64,000 nt of DNA from Marasmius tenuissimus (GCA_029532415.1 JAQOTA010000058.1:558001-622000); one strand, 5' to 3'; shown: positions 47,345 through 60,184, counted from the first letter of the stretch. The notes: generated by a model from the letters alone, not told the origin. Made by a program: numbers and translations.

Positions 47345-48131
47345 ATGGCCACCAATGAGCAACAACCCCTCCTCGACCCCGAGAGACAGTCGACACGAGA
47401 ATCCGAGCGTCCATCATTTAGGGAACGGCTGGCTGTATTTCTGGAGTCAAGTCTATTCCACAAGATCGTCATTACCTTGGTAAGTGGGTAAACGCTTGGC
47501 CTCAGCCGACTTCCATCTAATCATGTCCTTCGAAGATCATTATTGACACAGCTTGTGTACTAGCAGACCTTGCATATACATTGCTCACGCCCGGGTGCAA
47601 CACTCCTGGCCCTGAAGCACCTGCTTGGCTCGAGGTTCTCTCGATTGTCTCAATCACCATCTCGAGTTTCTTCCTTGTCGAAATTCCGTTGACGCTCTTC
47701 ACTCTCGGACCGAAACATTACGACCCTCTTGGAGATACACCTCACGCTGCCCTCCATCTGTTTGATGCTCTCATTATCATCGCCACATTTGTTTTGGAAG
47801 TGATACTCAAAGGGCGAGAAAGGGAACTTGCCTCTTTGCTTATCGTGTTGCGTTTATGGCGGTTGATCAAACTGGTAGGAGGTAAGACATTCAGATCCGG
47901 GCCTATACTCCTCGCACGTGTGTGGGTCGATTGATCTTTAACCTCGCTTTGGTAGGTGTCGCGGTGGGTGCAGGAGAAATCGGCGAAGGGGATGCGAAGG
48001 AGTTAGCCGAAAGCCGTAAACAGGTCGATGCTCTAAGGAGGCAGCTCTCCATCATGAATCAGGAAAACGCACAACTGCGAGCCAGGTTACACTCAGCAGG
48101 ACTCTCGGTCACCGCTTTTGGGACAGAATGA
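47345..48131 (+). CDS. HVCN1: Voltage-gated proton channel Hv1
   Basis: Voltage-sensor-only channel that lets protons leave when the membrane is depolarised. Three exons (47345-47479, 47536-47881, 47956-48131) give 218 residues. S1 reads IIIDTACVLADLAYTLL, with the Asp expected for proton selectivity. S2 is ISSFFLVEIPLTLFTLG with Phe and Glu of the charge-transfer centre. S3 is LFDALIIIATFVLEVIL with its Asp. S4 is LIVLRLWRLIKLVGG: two Arg and a Lys where animal Hv1 has a third Arg. The C-terminal 55 residues form a heptad-like coiled coil (ELAESRKQVDALRRQLSIM, NAQLRARL) for dimerisation. A 45-residue N-terminus is polar. There is no separate pore domain, so it is not a cation channel fragment. 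Confidence 0.88.
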
Positions 48132-48554
48132 TGAAGACCGCGTTCCGCACCGTAGCGACAGCCGTGTTCAACAGGAGGGCGGAGCGCTGAGCACCATTCG
48201 ATACCCGATACCTAGACTGTCCAGCTGCGTTCTCTTATGCTAACATCTTTAAAGCCGAAAAGCCGATTATTGTCTCTGGAGGATCGTTGGTAGAATTCTG
48301 ATCACTGTTACCCATATCCTCCAGATTGGAAGCAGTTGTAACCCGAAGCGCACCGTCCATTCCGTTGATGACACCGTTTAGGTTCATGGGGTAACTATTA
48401 TCAGCAGAGTACGATAGGGTAAGTAAAATGTCAAGACAGATACATATTCGCTACAGGTCTACAGTGTTCGTAAATGTGGGTTTCGTCCTCGGCGAAACAC
48501 AGTCATCAGTGACCAACAGGTCCAAAGTCCGTATTATGAGTCCATTCCAGCTAC
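48132..48554. other. Convergent 3' region, Hv1 / MARVEL-like gene 2
   Basis: About 420 bases between two stop codons with no coding frame seen. Probably 3' untranslated. Confidence 0.5.
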
Positions 48555-49843
48555 TTAGTGTCCGAAGCCCCTCAAAGCCTCGGCGCTGACCCACTTGGAG
48601 AGGCGAGGGAGAGGGATAGGTTTATCGTGATCGTCGACTTCACGTGGGAAGGACGCTTGGTTATAGGGAGGGCGGGAGATAGTCTGAGATTCACGGAAGC
48701 GTTCAATAAAACGCGATCCGATGGACTTTTGGGGTTCCTTGGCCTCGATCTTGAGTGGAGGAATAACCTCCTCGGCGGAGGCAGACGAGCGGGGAGAATA
48801 CTCTCCTCGAGGAGCGAAGGGCGGGTCTACTCCTCTCCGAGCATTCGCTGGTGCCCAGGCCGGCTTTTCGGTAGGAGGGAGAGGGTACTTAGCTTTCCTG
48901 GCTGCAGAGTTTTCGACATCGTCCAGGTACTGAGTCCATGAATCATTTTCATAACCCGACCTGGGACGAGGCATACCGACATCTGAGGTTTTCAGCCTGT
49001 AGTTGGCAAAGCCAAACCATTTGACATCGTAGACGCTGCTCCTCCAGACATCTTCGTCGGAACGGGCATGGATTGTTGCCGTAACAAAGATAGCCAGGAA
49101 GTAAGCCATTTCTGTGAAGTTTCGATCATGAGTGACCCTTACGCAAAAAGTTAGAATGCGGCAACGTACGCAAGATGCTCAAGAACCAAGTGGTGGGGAG
49201 AAGAAGAACCGACGAAACAGCAACACTTGGGTCAGCTGTAAAGCGAGGTATCAATGTCGGGCAATGGCACAATGTGTAAGAAGGCACGCACTGGGTTCCC
49301 GGATCGTGGTGGCGATAGAGGCGGCTGAGCCCATTGTAGCACCTGAGCAAGGGAATCAGTCCAAATCCATACAAGCACTCTGTCTGTAGACGTACAAATA
49401 AGCAACAGTGAGAGGATCGCTGTCCATGCACATTCCAAAGTCACAATAGCAAAACTTCGCTTCGACCACACCATCGGAACGAGGCCACTGTATGTCTGAT
49501 GAGTGAACGCGTCTTTTGAATAACAAACTGATCCTCCACGTACAGAACGAGTAGAACTAGGCCGAGACACGTCGTGAATATGAGTAGAGCATGTGTTCCA
49601 GGAACTGTTCGTAGCCAATTCCGATGAGTGAGTGAACGCGCCACACGAAAAAAGTCTTTGTCACGCACCGGGCAGCCCGGCAGAAGAGGCAGAAGAGATG
49701 TTCCAAGCAGCAAAGATGAGCGTGAGGAGGTTCAAGTATAACAGCAGAGCTGAAGGGAGTTGTTAATGAACTGGGACCGCATCACAAGAAAGCTTGAACT
49801 CACAGAAAAAGATGAACCGGATGATTATGAAGGGGCTCCGCAT
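48555..49843 (-). CDS. MARVEL-like four-transmembrane protein with charged tail (2 of 3)
   Basis: It starts MRSPFIIIRFIFFC, then ALLLYLNLLTLIFAAWN (helix 1), ALLIFTTCLGLVLLVL (helix 2), FAIVTLECAWTAILSLLLI (helix 3) and, after a loop ATMGSAASIATTIRE, TWFLSIL plus MAYFLAIFVTATIHA (helix 4 region). The tail of about 170 residues is charged and Pro-rich (KAKYPLPPTEKPAWAP, SRPPYNQASFP). Introns of about 50-60 nt lie after helix 1, in the loop and before the tail. It shares with its two neighbours a first exon that ends at helix 1. I assign a MARVEL-like fold by architecture only. Confidence 0.6.
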
Positions 49844-50329
49844 CGCGTCTAGTGAGGGTTAGTTAAAGGAATGACCACCAGTGGTTTGTGAATGTAAGTG
49901 TTTCGTGAAGGATCGTTGGAGAAATGAAGAGAATGTTGAGGATGGGAGAGCGGCGTCGAGAACAGACCAGGTCGTGAAGTCGCGGTGCAGAAGTAGGTGT
50001 GGTCGACCGCCTGCGACACCGATGAAGATAGTCAGACTGCTTGGGCCATTTTGTACTGTGGCACCGGTAACGGGTGAACAATAGATTGCTCGAATGGGAA
50101 ACAAAGAACAAAAGGCTCGCGGACCCTGTAGCGAGGGCGCTTCAAATCATTGATGCCGTAACAATAGAATTCCGCATGTCCGTTCACCCCCGTAAGTACC
50201 CAAATACAAAGCCAGTATGAAACTCGAGAAAACAAAACCCAGTGTACAAATACGTTCAAAGGACAAGCCTCGGTTGACAATGGACATGCTGTCCAGAAAA
50301 CTACGTTATGTATGGAATTAGAGATAAAC
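49844..50329. other. Intergenic between MARVEL-like gene 2 and YVC1
   Basis: Promoter side of the upstream gene and 3' side of the channel gene. Short frames only; I see nothing coding. Confidence 0.45.
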
Positions 50330-53300
50330 TTACGGCGCGCTACGCATGCCGCGTGTCAAAGTCAGCAAGAGACTTTCAATACGACTTTGTCGCTCCTACG
50401 AGACGAGTACGTTCAAGGCTAAGTAGTTTACATAGGCTAAGGGAACCAACTCACCTGAAGCTCCTTGATCTCCTCCCGAAGTCCATGTACAGGATCCTTT
50501 ATATTCTCGACGACTGCCTCGATCCGCCTCACGCTTGCATTAAGCTGGGCAGGAGCCACAGTCAATGACTCACGGTTGAACAGTCTGGCCAACGGTGAAG
50601 CTGGAGTAGTTTCTGGTTCTAAGTTGGTAGATATCCGAGGGCGAGGAGAACCATGCGGGGTGGTGGTCGTGATGCTTATACTGGCTGGACGCTGACGATG
50701 TGAACTTGGTGTAGGGGATAAACGTCCACCACCGCCGGGCAAGCGTTCCCTGGAGTGGAAGGAGCGCAGCATAGGTAATTCATCATCATCAGCGGTCGGT
50801 CCAAAAAGATCGCTGTCATGTTCGGCCTCGACGTCAAAGATTGCATCGTACAAATCTGCCGAAGCGGACCCCATGAGTGCTTCAATGAGTGGGGTGTGTT
50901 TGATGTGTCGAGGGAGAGTATTGAATATCGACTGAGCAGCACCTTTCCCAGTTTCGCGGATTTTGCGGCCAGCAGAAAGATGTCGTTCATAAATAGCGAT
51001 TATGATCAAAACGGGAAAGTTGGTGAACTTGATGAGAAGAACGTTGACGGAGTGCAAGGCTCTTGGGCTCAGCACCCAGCTGGCAGGCTTGAGCACTAGG
51101 AATGCAAGAATGTTGAAAGGCGGTTGGTATGAGAAGAGCGCATCGGCTTTAACTCTGGGAGTATATCATAAACATAAGAGGAATGCCTGGCACAGAGGGA
51201 GAAGCGTACCCTTCGATTGTGGTGATAGTGAACTGGAATAGATACTGCAAGGTGATCAGAACTCATAGCGGCACCGACGAGAAACATTATGCACCTCTTG
51301 CGTGGCGTTCTGTTAAATACTTGTACGTGAGCTCAAACGCACGACAGATTTCACATTCTCGAACTTACCGCATCAATCCTGGCCACCGTGTTTGACAGGA
51401 TTGAAATGAGTACTACAAACGCCATCAGCCTCAGCTACAAAGAATAAGACCCGCTGGATACGCACTTGTCACCAAAAGAGTATTAGATAGTGCAGCGAAG
51501 CAGGTCATCAAGATAGGCCCAAACAGTGGATGGAAACTTTTGGCTTGCGCAAAGCTCAGGTATGTGTTCCCAAACCAGATCTGTACCATAAGCCACGATA
51601 TGGATTTAATTGACCATATATCGCCGTCCTTAGCTACAAAGAGGATTAAGTGTTTCGAGCCATGTGATATGGATCTTCCAGCTCACATAACGTCCACAAG
51701 GTGAATAAGAGCCCAGAGAAACATGTCGCTGCTATGCCGATGAAAAAGACGAACTCGGAGATCATAGCTCGCAAAGACCTGATAACGCCTCAGCAATCAT
51801 AAGGGATAGGGGAGATAGACAACTTACAGGATAACAACGTGATTCGAGACGGCGAAAAAAGCTAGTCTGATAGTATCGAAAATCGTGAGCTATATATCAT
51901 AGCAGTTTAACGCGGCTTACCGAGGAAACAGAATGCAGGCATCGATCGCCAGAATATCAAATGCCATTTCAGTGAAGTGTGCTTTGGTTTTTAGGTTGAG
52001 ATGCAGGATCCGAAGGATCCATCTGGCGACTCACGATCTTCATACACAAGCCCACTCAAACGAAACCCGAGATACAGGAAGAAGATCGCGACGAAAGACG
52101 TGTCGAACACGTTCCACATCTGTGGAACCAAGCGCTCAGGATATGGGTGCGGTTCTGGTTATCAAGAGGACATTACATTGGCAATGTAGACTGGGCAAGA
52201 GGTAAGTAAATTCCGTGATGAACAGAAGTAACACTACGCACTGATCCATCCATGTTCTGTCGCGGCAGTGTATTCCTCCAGCGCAAACGCGGCTGCAAAT
52301 AAGATGAAGAGGAGCTCCCAAAAGTTCATGCTCAACGGATCCTTGTCTGCAAAAGGCTGAGGGGTATAGACTCGAACGAGAGTACGTTATGACGCGACTT
52401 ACTGGAGAGACACAACACAAATGTTACTAGCAGAAGAGCGAAATTGAGGAATTCCAAGATGGCCCCGTACCGAGGTACTCGAAGGCTAGAAGAATGATCA
52501 AAATCGTCGAGAATAATTCGCGGGGGATGTTGTTCGCGAACCGGTAATGGTCAAGGAAAGGATGCTCCGTCCAATCGTATATCTGTGCAACGTCAGCAGG
52601 TGTCATGGAGAGGATGGTAAACAGTACGATCGCACCTGTATACCCCGAGGTTTGTAGTTGTCTGCAAGAATTGACCGTGTCGCGGCGTTGCTAAATATGA
52701 CCTTTCCAGAATATATATCATTGACCACCCTCTGAGTGACAGGTGAAGCAACGAAGTGTTTGGCTTCAGTAGCTATTGCCATCTAAGCCATTGTCAGCCA
52801 CACAGATACGCGTCCCAAACAGACATTCGCTCACCTCGAGTGCACTCTGAGGATTGTTGATGTCGCTGTCATCCCCTCCTACAAGCTGAACCACCTCGTC
52901 CACGATCGCCGACGGTGCACCAGCCAATGGATTCCACGTTGAAGTAATGACTGCGACCAGTTTGATATAGTTGGAAGCGAAGTGATGGAGAAGTTTAGTC
53001 GCTAAGAGCTCGCATAGGTTTGCTCGGGCGAGATTAACTGCGTTTGGATGAGAAGATGTGCCACAGATTGCGTTGGGAGCAACGCACCTCCTGCATATGC
53101 TAAATCTGCCTCCGACTCTTTCAGATAATACGAGCGAACGACTAGACACGCGTAAACGACGGCCAGATTGCGGAGACGTGCATATTTGAACACAATAGGT
53201 CGAACCACGGAGAAATTGACGTCGGAAGCAGTGAGCTGTCTACAAAACGAGAGCCGGCGTAGATTAGCTGGTAGTGTTTCTCTACGAATGAGCTACGTAC

Positions 53301-53549
53301 TCCCAGCTGAGAGCAGAATCTTGTAGACGAATGCCCAGTGAGTGGTCTTGGCAGAAGAAGGTCCATCAATTCAAGAATCCTACCAATTGTAGCCTGAAGC
53401 AACGCGTGAGCATACTTGAGAAGAACAGAAAACGAAGCACTCACAAACACGTCCTTTCTGATTGCAGGTATCAAAGGAAACACTTTAACTGATGCAAGAG
53501 CTTCCGGACTCGGACCAAGCAAGGGAGTGTTCTGATCTTCAGAATCCAT
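50330..53549 (-). CDS. YVC1: TRP-like vacuolar calcium channel (Yvc1/TrpY)
   Basis: Calcium-permeable channel that releases Ca2+ from the vacuole on osmotic and other stimuli. It starts MDSEDQNTPLLGPSPEALAS and, after several exons, reads QLTASDVNFSVVRPIVFKYA, LATKLLHHFA, DHYRFANNIPRII and DPLSMNFWELLFILFAAAF. Six or more helices follow: YIANMWNVFDTSFVAIFFLY, ILAIDACILFPRLAFFAVSN, LRAMISEFVFFIGIAATCFS and FGPILMTCFAALSNTLLVTI. After the pore region come an N-type basic domain (ERHLSAGRKIRETGKGA), a Ser/Pro-rich segment and a C-terminal coiled coil (VRRIEAVVENIKD, ELQERQSRIESLL). The domain order matches yeast Yvc1. About ten introns; those before the VRP helix are least certain. Confidence 0.85.
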
Positions 53550-54008
53550 GGCTACCAGTACCAATTCTTTTCCAAATCTCGCAGGTCGCAACTATTCGCA
53601 ATCTGAGGTCGTTGAGTGTTTATTCTGGAAGAATGGGTACGTGAAGGAGGGAGGAAAGAGCGCAACCGTAGTTCTATTAGCATCGTAATACATTGTGCCC
53701 GATGCGCCCCTGACGCGGTGATCATCCCTCACTCCAACCATTTCGCGTCCGCAATTTATCAAGCTCTCTCCGTTGGAGTGTCAAAGTTAGTGAAGAAACG
53801 TTTAGAGGCCTTTACACGTTGCGCTTCGACCTATGTCATAATGGTATTGGTGGAGATCAGATGAGAGCCTGGTGTCCCATAAGGATCTGAAAACCAGGTT
53901 GATGGAATGGAACTAGAAGCCTTCTGATGATATCGATAACATAGACGTGTTACACTACTGGTACATGATACAAAATTGAGCCTAAATATTGCAATTTTCA
54001 GTTTGTTG
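53550..54008. other. Intergenic between YVC1 and MARVEL-like gene 3
   Basis: YVC1 promoter and 3' side of the next gene. No coding frame with family likeness was found. Confidence 0.45.
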
Positions 54009-55440
54009 TCATGGAGGATCTGCAGCACGTCGAGCTCCGGAGGGCTGAGGAGGAAGAGGTCGATGGCTTGTACGTGGGCCGCTGGGTCGTGGGCGACTAT
54101 CTGAGTGCCGAATTGGTGGTGGTGGTGATACGGGATTCGAAGCGGCGTTTGGTTCACTGCGATGCTTTGATGCAGGTACCCGAGAGTTTCTGGCCGGCTT
54201 CCTATCAGAAGGACGTTTCATGATATCAGCGCGCGGCCAATCACCCAAAGGTGAGGGTGTGGGAACTGCAGCTGACTGAGGGGGTGCGGACGAGGCTGGG
54301 AGATTTTGAGGGGAAGCAGACGATGGTTGGTCCGCTGTCAGGGTTGGTTGGAGAAACTGGGGATATAGTGCGTTCCGGGGAGGAGGATCATGGAAGGCCG
54401 CTGGCTGAATAGTCGAGGATAGTCGACTGGTAAGGTTCTCTGGGGGTGGTTCGAAGTGCTCTATCCGATAGTCAGGACTAAGACCAGACCGATACGAATA
54501 CATTACGGTTGGGGTAGGACGAAGGGGCTGAGGGGCTGCGATAGCTTCAGGTTTCCAAGAACGGGGCATCTCAACTGGCGTCGCCGTGGATAAACTCTTC
54601 GGTAGTGGGGGAAGATAATGGATACTATGTGTCCAAACTCGACAATCCCCTTTTGAGGACATCATCGTGTGGGCAGCCAGAATTGTGCAGTATAAAAGCA
54701 CTGTAGTTGAGTGTCAACTCAAGTAGTCTCCGTGAAGAGGATATTCAACGCACGCAACACCGTAGTCATCCAAACGAAAGCCATCAGTACGTGGGTTGAA
54801 CGACAGCTTGGATCCCCGCGTGCTGTCAGATTACAGTTAGCCAATGATTAATGAGTGGTAAGTTCCGGTTCCATCGCGGCCTACTTACCTTCATTGCACG
54901 TTTGCTTTGGGACGATCACAGTGAACGCGATAGCTCCGGCTGTATACACACAAGCCATGGTCAGAATTGACAACCCAGAAAAGGTATCGGTGAGCGTACA
55001 CAGATCCATCAAGAAGAAAAGACATGACCACCCCGCCTCAAACCACAATCGACTAGTGAGCGCATTCCGTCGGGCTAACTCAATGAAGAGGCTAGACGAA
55101 ATTGAGTGTTGAGTTATAATCCTTGGAAGGCGAGCGTACATTGAGAAGACGACTACAAGTCCTGAAGTCCCAACGAATATGAGGAAGCAATCGACTGCTC
55201 TGGCAGGCCCTGATACGACCTCTGGTTAACGATACCGCGGATTATGAAGGCTGAACGTACCCCTTCCTGCTTTGTCTAGAACGTCAAGAAACGTAAGATT
55301 CCACACGGCAACGCTCGCAACTACAGCGTTGAAAGCGACGAGGAGCCCTATCAAATGGATGAGCTTTTAGGCTTGACGGTATACAATACATTTGCCTTAC
55401 CGAAGACGGTATATCGGAGGGCGACGATAGAATATTGCAT
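54009..55440 (-). CDS. MARVEL-like four-transmembrane protein with Ser/Pro-rich tail (3 of 3)
   Basis: Starts MQYSIVALRYTVFGLLV, running straight into helix 1 (AFNAVVASVAVWNL). Then ALSG-free loops and helix 2 (FLIFVGTSGLVVVFSI), helix 3 (WSCLFFLMDLSGAIAFTV, after the exon with LARRNALTSRLWFEAG) and helix 4 (MAFVWMTTVLLLYCTILA). A luminal loop carries two cysteines (CNEARGDPSC). The cytosolic tail of about 210 residues is rich in Pro, Ser and Arg (SPPPPIRHSDSRPRPSG) and ends RRAADPP. Six or so introns. Architecture is like the proteins at 45363 and 48555, which suggests an old family expansion. Assignment is by helix layout. Confidence 0.6.
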
Positions 55441-56090
55441 GGAACGTTGACAAGAGCCTGGTTGACCTTGGTGGGGAACTCAAAGGTCAGGTGTGCCAGA
55501 CTGGAAGATGGGAGCATGCAATGGTGGAAGACCGGGGGAGCAACTCGCTGTTTTTGTGAAGTTCTCGTGTTAGGATCATCAAACAGGTGAACGCCAAGGC
55601 ACCAACGGCCATGAGCGGCCATGACGGGCGGCTCGACGGGAAAGGCTGTGTGTTTCGGAAGAAAACCCGGGCGCCCCGGAATGTTTCAAGCGCTCTGGCT
55701 AAGTACCTCCGAAAGCAAGTTCCTCGGTCGGGGTTCGTGCATTAAAAATACATCCATTTCATGAACATCATGGTATGTAAGTACGGTAAGTAGATAGGTA
55801 CACGAGTAAGATAATAGATGATAGCCTTAGGGCATGTGTCATTAACCTCCAACGTGTGTGAATGAAGCACTTCGAGTGTTTACGCGAAAGCGAAGTTCCT
55901 GGAATCAGTCCGGTCATGTTCATGGCGAACAATCATTGGACCTAAGATCATCAGCGCAACGAAGTATGTGCATCCACTCCACCTTCCTGAAGGGCTGCAA
56001 CGGAGCGAACCGGTGCAGGAGCGTATGTAACGCTCGGGCCGCAGTGAAAGGATCGAATGAGAGGCCGTGCCAATCAATACTGAGTAGTCT
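55441..56090. other. Intergenic between MARVEL-like gene 3 and PPP4R1-like gene
   Basis: About 650 bases: the promoter side of one gene and the 3' side of the other. An open frame on the plus strand reaches into it, but it is antisense to a conserved C-terminus. Confidence 0.5.
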
Positions 56091-59000
56091 TCATGCTGGG
56101 ACTGGGACCGTCGCGTTTAGAGCGGCTTTCGGGACCGGGGGTGGGCGAGAAAATGTTGATACAGAGACTGATGAGCTTCTTGTTCGGAGGAGAATGGGGG
56201 GGTTTGCAAGGGCAAGGAGGGACTGTGCTAACGTCAAGTTCTCGTCCTCTTGCGCTGGAAGACTTTCGACGAACGCCTTCACTTCGCTCGAGACGTCGAG
56301 TTTCAGGACGCGAACAGCCGATAAGACCGATCTTGGGATCGGTCTATTGGCATTGGTGAATATCGCTGTCGTGAATGAGAGACTGGCCGTAACAAATAGA
56401 TGGTGGATAGACGTACAGAATATGAGGACGACCAACCGAGCGACAGATATCCTCACCCCAATTATAGCATCCCCAGTTAGAGGTTCGATGGGCGGCAAGG
56501 CCGCATCGTCAATGTCGAGAAATGCGTCTAACTCTGATGGGGACGGCGGCAAGATTAGAGCCTGGAGACAAGAGACGAACCTACACGATTGTTTCGTTTT
56601 CAGCAAGTGACGGTCAGAGCACACGCAAACACTCACGTCATTCGTTGTCGGAATTTATCGGATTGCGCCAGTAAATGCAGTTCTTTCTTCAGAACACCAA
56701 AAGCATCGTTCGAGTTGTGAAAGCTGAGCCACAAGGTCCGAAGCTAAAAAGCCAAAGGTCAGATGAGATTTGGGCACAAACGAAACGAGGGAACACGATT
56801 GAATTGATACTCACGGCACTTATACCTGCCTCCCTGACTGCATTGACCGTGTCATGCAGGCTCAAGACTTCCAGTCTGGCGATCAAGACATGCAATTCTG
56901 GCCCCATTGCTAGATTGACAACACCTCCCAGACAGCTCGCGACCTTCTGTCGTTCCCTCCACCCTTTCAGGAAACCTCCCTCCCAAACAACCAGCAGATC
57001 GAACAAGACATCCCGCTGTCCCGACCGGTCCAAGGCGCCGAAGTACGTTTCAAACGCTTCAACGACTTTCATTCTAACCTCAGGTTCCTCGTTCCGGACA
57101 GCCTTGCGCCATATCCCCGATAAATCCTTGTGTGCGTGTTCCGGGCCAATAACTTTCGCCAGCTCGCCCAACGACGCAGCTAGAGTGCGTTGAATAGCAA
57201 CCGCTTCATTCTTGGCCAGTAAAAAGTATGCCTCTCGGAGTTCGGATACCCACCGCGAACGACCTAGTGTAAGAGCAACCGCAGGGATGTTGAATGCACA
57301 TATCAGCGGCCTTGAAGGGTCCTCGTAGAAAGCCCTCAGCGCTTCTTCCCTAGGACACGGACTTCCTACGGGACTCGGCCTCCTCCGCATCCACTCCTTC
57401 TCAATGTCCGACCAGGAGTCCGTTGGTGACTCCGATGCTTTCCCACCGGCGTCATGTTGTGGTGTCTTTTGATGTCCGTCGAATATCCGCTGGTCTTGTG
57501 CTCTTCCCAGGAACATCCGCAACAATTGCTGAGGTGGAGATACGTCATCGTCACCCTCTGGACTGTGAGGCGTGTGCCGAGGCCCAGGGGTTTCGTGGGA
57601 AGGAACGTGAAAGGTGGAAATAACTTCCCCCAGCGCTTCGAGCACACCCGAACGGACTTCTGCTGACTCGTCCATGCTCATAGGTACTAGGATATCGAGC
57701 GCCAGGGTGCGTCGTTGGCGTGGACGAAGTCGGGTTAATATAGCGGGAAGGGCGTAAATGGACGAATGCCTAACATGTTCATTTGGGTCGGAGGCTAACA
57801 TCTGGAACAGAGGCATCTAGAAAGCGGGAATGGATAAGTTTAAACATCCGAGAAGACGTTACGAGTCGAACTGATTGAAGACAGCAATTGACTTACTAAG
57901 GTAACAATGACAGTTTCCCCAGGGACTACCTTGGCCAGTGCTCCGAGCGCGAAACAAGCCTCCCTTCGTATCCAATAAATAGGATCGTGGGAAACTCGCT
58001 CGACCTCATTCACAAACGCGCGTTGAGTTGTGTCATCGAAGCAACCTTATGTTTCGGATATAAAAAACCAGGGAAGCATGCGAATGAGTACGGACTCACC
58101 ACTCGCGGCAACGGCAGCCATAAGACTCATACTACTGAGCCTTCCCACAGCAGCTTGATCAGGTTCATACTCAGGTTCTTGCAAGAGATTGGTCGCTGAG
58201 CCTGGGTCTTGACTCGAGGGGCTGCTAACCGTCACTTGAACCTGGTCATTGCGTCTATCGTCTGATTGTAGCAATTCTGAAATTGACGTTGATGAGGATT
58301 CGGCAAAAGCCGGGATAGAAGACAGCGTTCTCGCAACGGCAAGATGCTGTGAAGAATCCTCACGTTGCGGGGACGTTGGGGAAGCAGAGGGAGCACTCAA
58401 CACGGAGTGCGGCGAATCGGGGAATATAGCAGTATCGAGAGAGCGCACAGGGGATACAGTGTCCGAAGATGATCCCGAACTCGGAGGGGATCGTACAGGA
58501 GAGAAAAAACCGTCGTCGTCAGCGGAGGAGGCACTTGTTCCTGTGGTCGAACCAGGTGTCGAGGCAGCCGAGTCCGAACTGCTGGCAGGAGAACTTGCGA
58601 GAGTCGAGCCTGGACGTAGAGTCCCCGGCGAGGGAGGAAAGTATGGATTGACACTGCCATCGAACTTTCGGGCGCGGAGTCCCTCACCCTCTGAACTACC
58701 CGTCCGACGTCGAGAAAGCTGAAGCCCCCGTACTGGCGCAACACTGTCGTTGCTCACCTGTTCAACGGGGTCGACTACCTTCACGGGGAAATCCAATGGT
58801 GATTTATGCCCATAACGTGATCCATCAACTTGTCCCACGGAGGAATTGCGTTGTTGCGGATCCTCATCAAGCGCATCGTCGTAATCCTGTGAGTCGTCGT
58901 CACTGGCATCTAAATTATCTTCGGCATCCAGACGACCCATGCCGATGACGACTTGATAAAGAATTTCCTGTTCAAAAAGTGACCGTTCATTCTTGCCGAA

Positions 59001-60184
59001 CAGGCCCACCGCCAACTCCTCCCCCGGATCCGTGTCACCGCCAAGATCCACCATGGCAGCTGCTGAGGTGTCCGTAGAAGGCCTCGATGGGGCGGCTGGT
59101 GAGTCCGCCGTATCTAAGCGCTTGATCCTCTCCAGCAGCTGGACGACTGCGTATCGCGCAGCACCTCCCACAATGCCATTAGGACTTAGCAGAAGCGTAC
59201 CCAAGATCGGGGTGAAAGTCTGCACTGAAATGAGCGGCACGCCCCCAGACGCAGGCAATTCCGGAGGGATCGTATCGTCCTGATACAGAGATTCCTCTGG
59301 CGTTAACTGGCAATGCTGCATGGATGAAAAAATTCGATACGTCAGTGCTGTAACAAAACAGAGAATTTTGATTGCTGGAACGTTTAGCACCACGTACAGT
59401 GAGAAACCACCACATGATAGTAACAAGCTTGGAGGCAAAAGCTTCCTTAACCATATCATCTAAGAAGATTAAGGAATGAGAGGGCATGAGAATACATGTA
59501 TGGAACGTCCCCGGACACACCTTCATCCATCGCGAGAGTATTTAGAAGAGGAAGGACGTACTCGACGGCCTCCTGCGACGTGACCTGCTCCAGCCAGTCC
59601 GGTAACACGTTGGCAATGAAGACGCGATGATAAGCCGCCTTGCTCCTGGAATATAGATATATGCGTTCAAGCGTGCTGAGACCTTCATCATCGAAGAACA
59701 TGTCGACAGGTAGCTCCGCTGGATCGGGGAACGCCTCCTGGGCGATGTTTACGGGGGAAGAAACCGGACTTGGATCTGGAGGCGGCTGGGGTGCTGATGG
59801 AGGATATGCATTGGGAGAATGACGCCCAAAGGGAAGCTGAGTCGGTGAAGGATAAGCTTGAGCGGGAATGGTAATATGAAGAATGGGCATTGGGGGAGGA
59901 GAGCCCGGGGTCGATGGCTTTGCATCGCTGGGGGTCTCTGGCAACGGTGTTGAAGGAGCGGTGTAAAAGGTCAAATTTGGTGAATACAAGGGACTAGATT
60001 GCAGAGGATCGTCTTGAACTGCAGCATTCGGAGAATTTGAGTATGCTAGAGGACGAAATGGTGAAGGCGGTAGAGGAATGAACGTCGGACGGGGCCCTGC
60101 TGAGGGTTCCACTACAAAATATGTTAGAAAAAGCTGAAGCCAGAGGAGAACAGGGAATGAGAACTGAAGACACACTATGTTCAT
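56091..60184 (-). CDS. PPP4R1: Protein phosphatase 4 regulatory subunit 1-like HEAT protein
   Basis: Large scaffold that targets PP4-type phosphatase. The N-terminal HEAT segment reads DDEGLSTLERIYLYSRSKAA, YHRVFIANVLPDWL and EYVLPLLNTLAMDE, then KEAFASKLVTIMWWFLT and GGAARYAVVQLLERI. About 300 residues rich in Ser/Pro/Asp intervene. HEAT repeats resume with VERVSHDPIYWIRREACFAL, DPNEHVRHSSIYALPAIL, AEVRSGVLEALGEVI, EAVAIQRTLAASLGELAKVI and RNEEPEVRMKVVEAFETYFG. The tail has ALILPPSPSELDAFLDIDD and ends ATVPVPA. PPP4R1 is bracketed by HEAT blocks with a disordered middle, as here. The start is uncertain: the upstream Met (MNIVCLQFSFPV) may lie in an intron and MPILHITIPA is an alternative. 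Confidence 0.78.

Noticed and set aside
55858..56610. 250-codon plus-strand open frame
   Set aside because: It is antisense to the C-terminal exons of the PPP4R1-like gene, and its composition (many Cys, Arg and Ser) has no family likeness.
58249..58722. 157-codon plus-strand open frame
   Set aside because: Antisense to the Ser/Pro/Asp-rich middle of the PPP4R1-like gene; low-complexity shadow.
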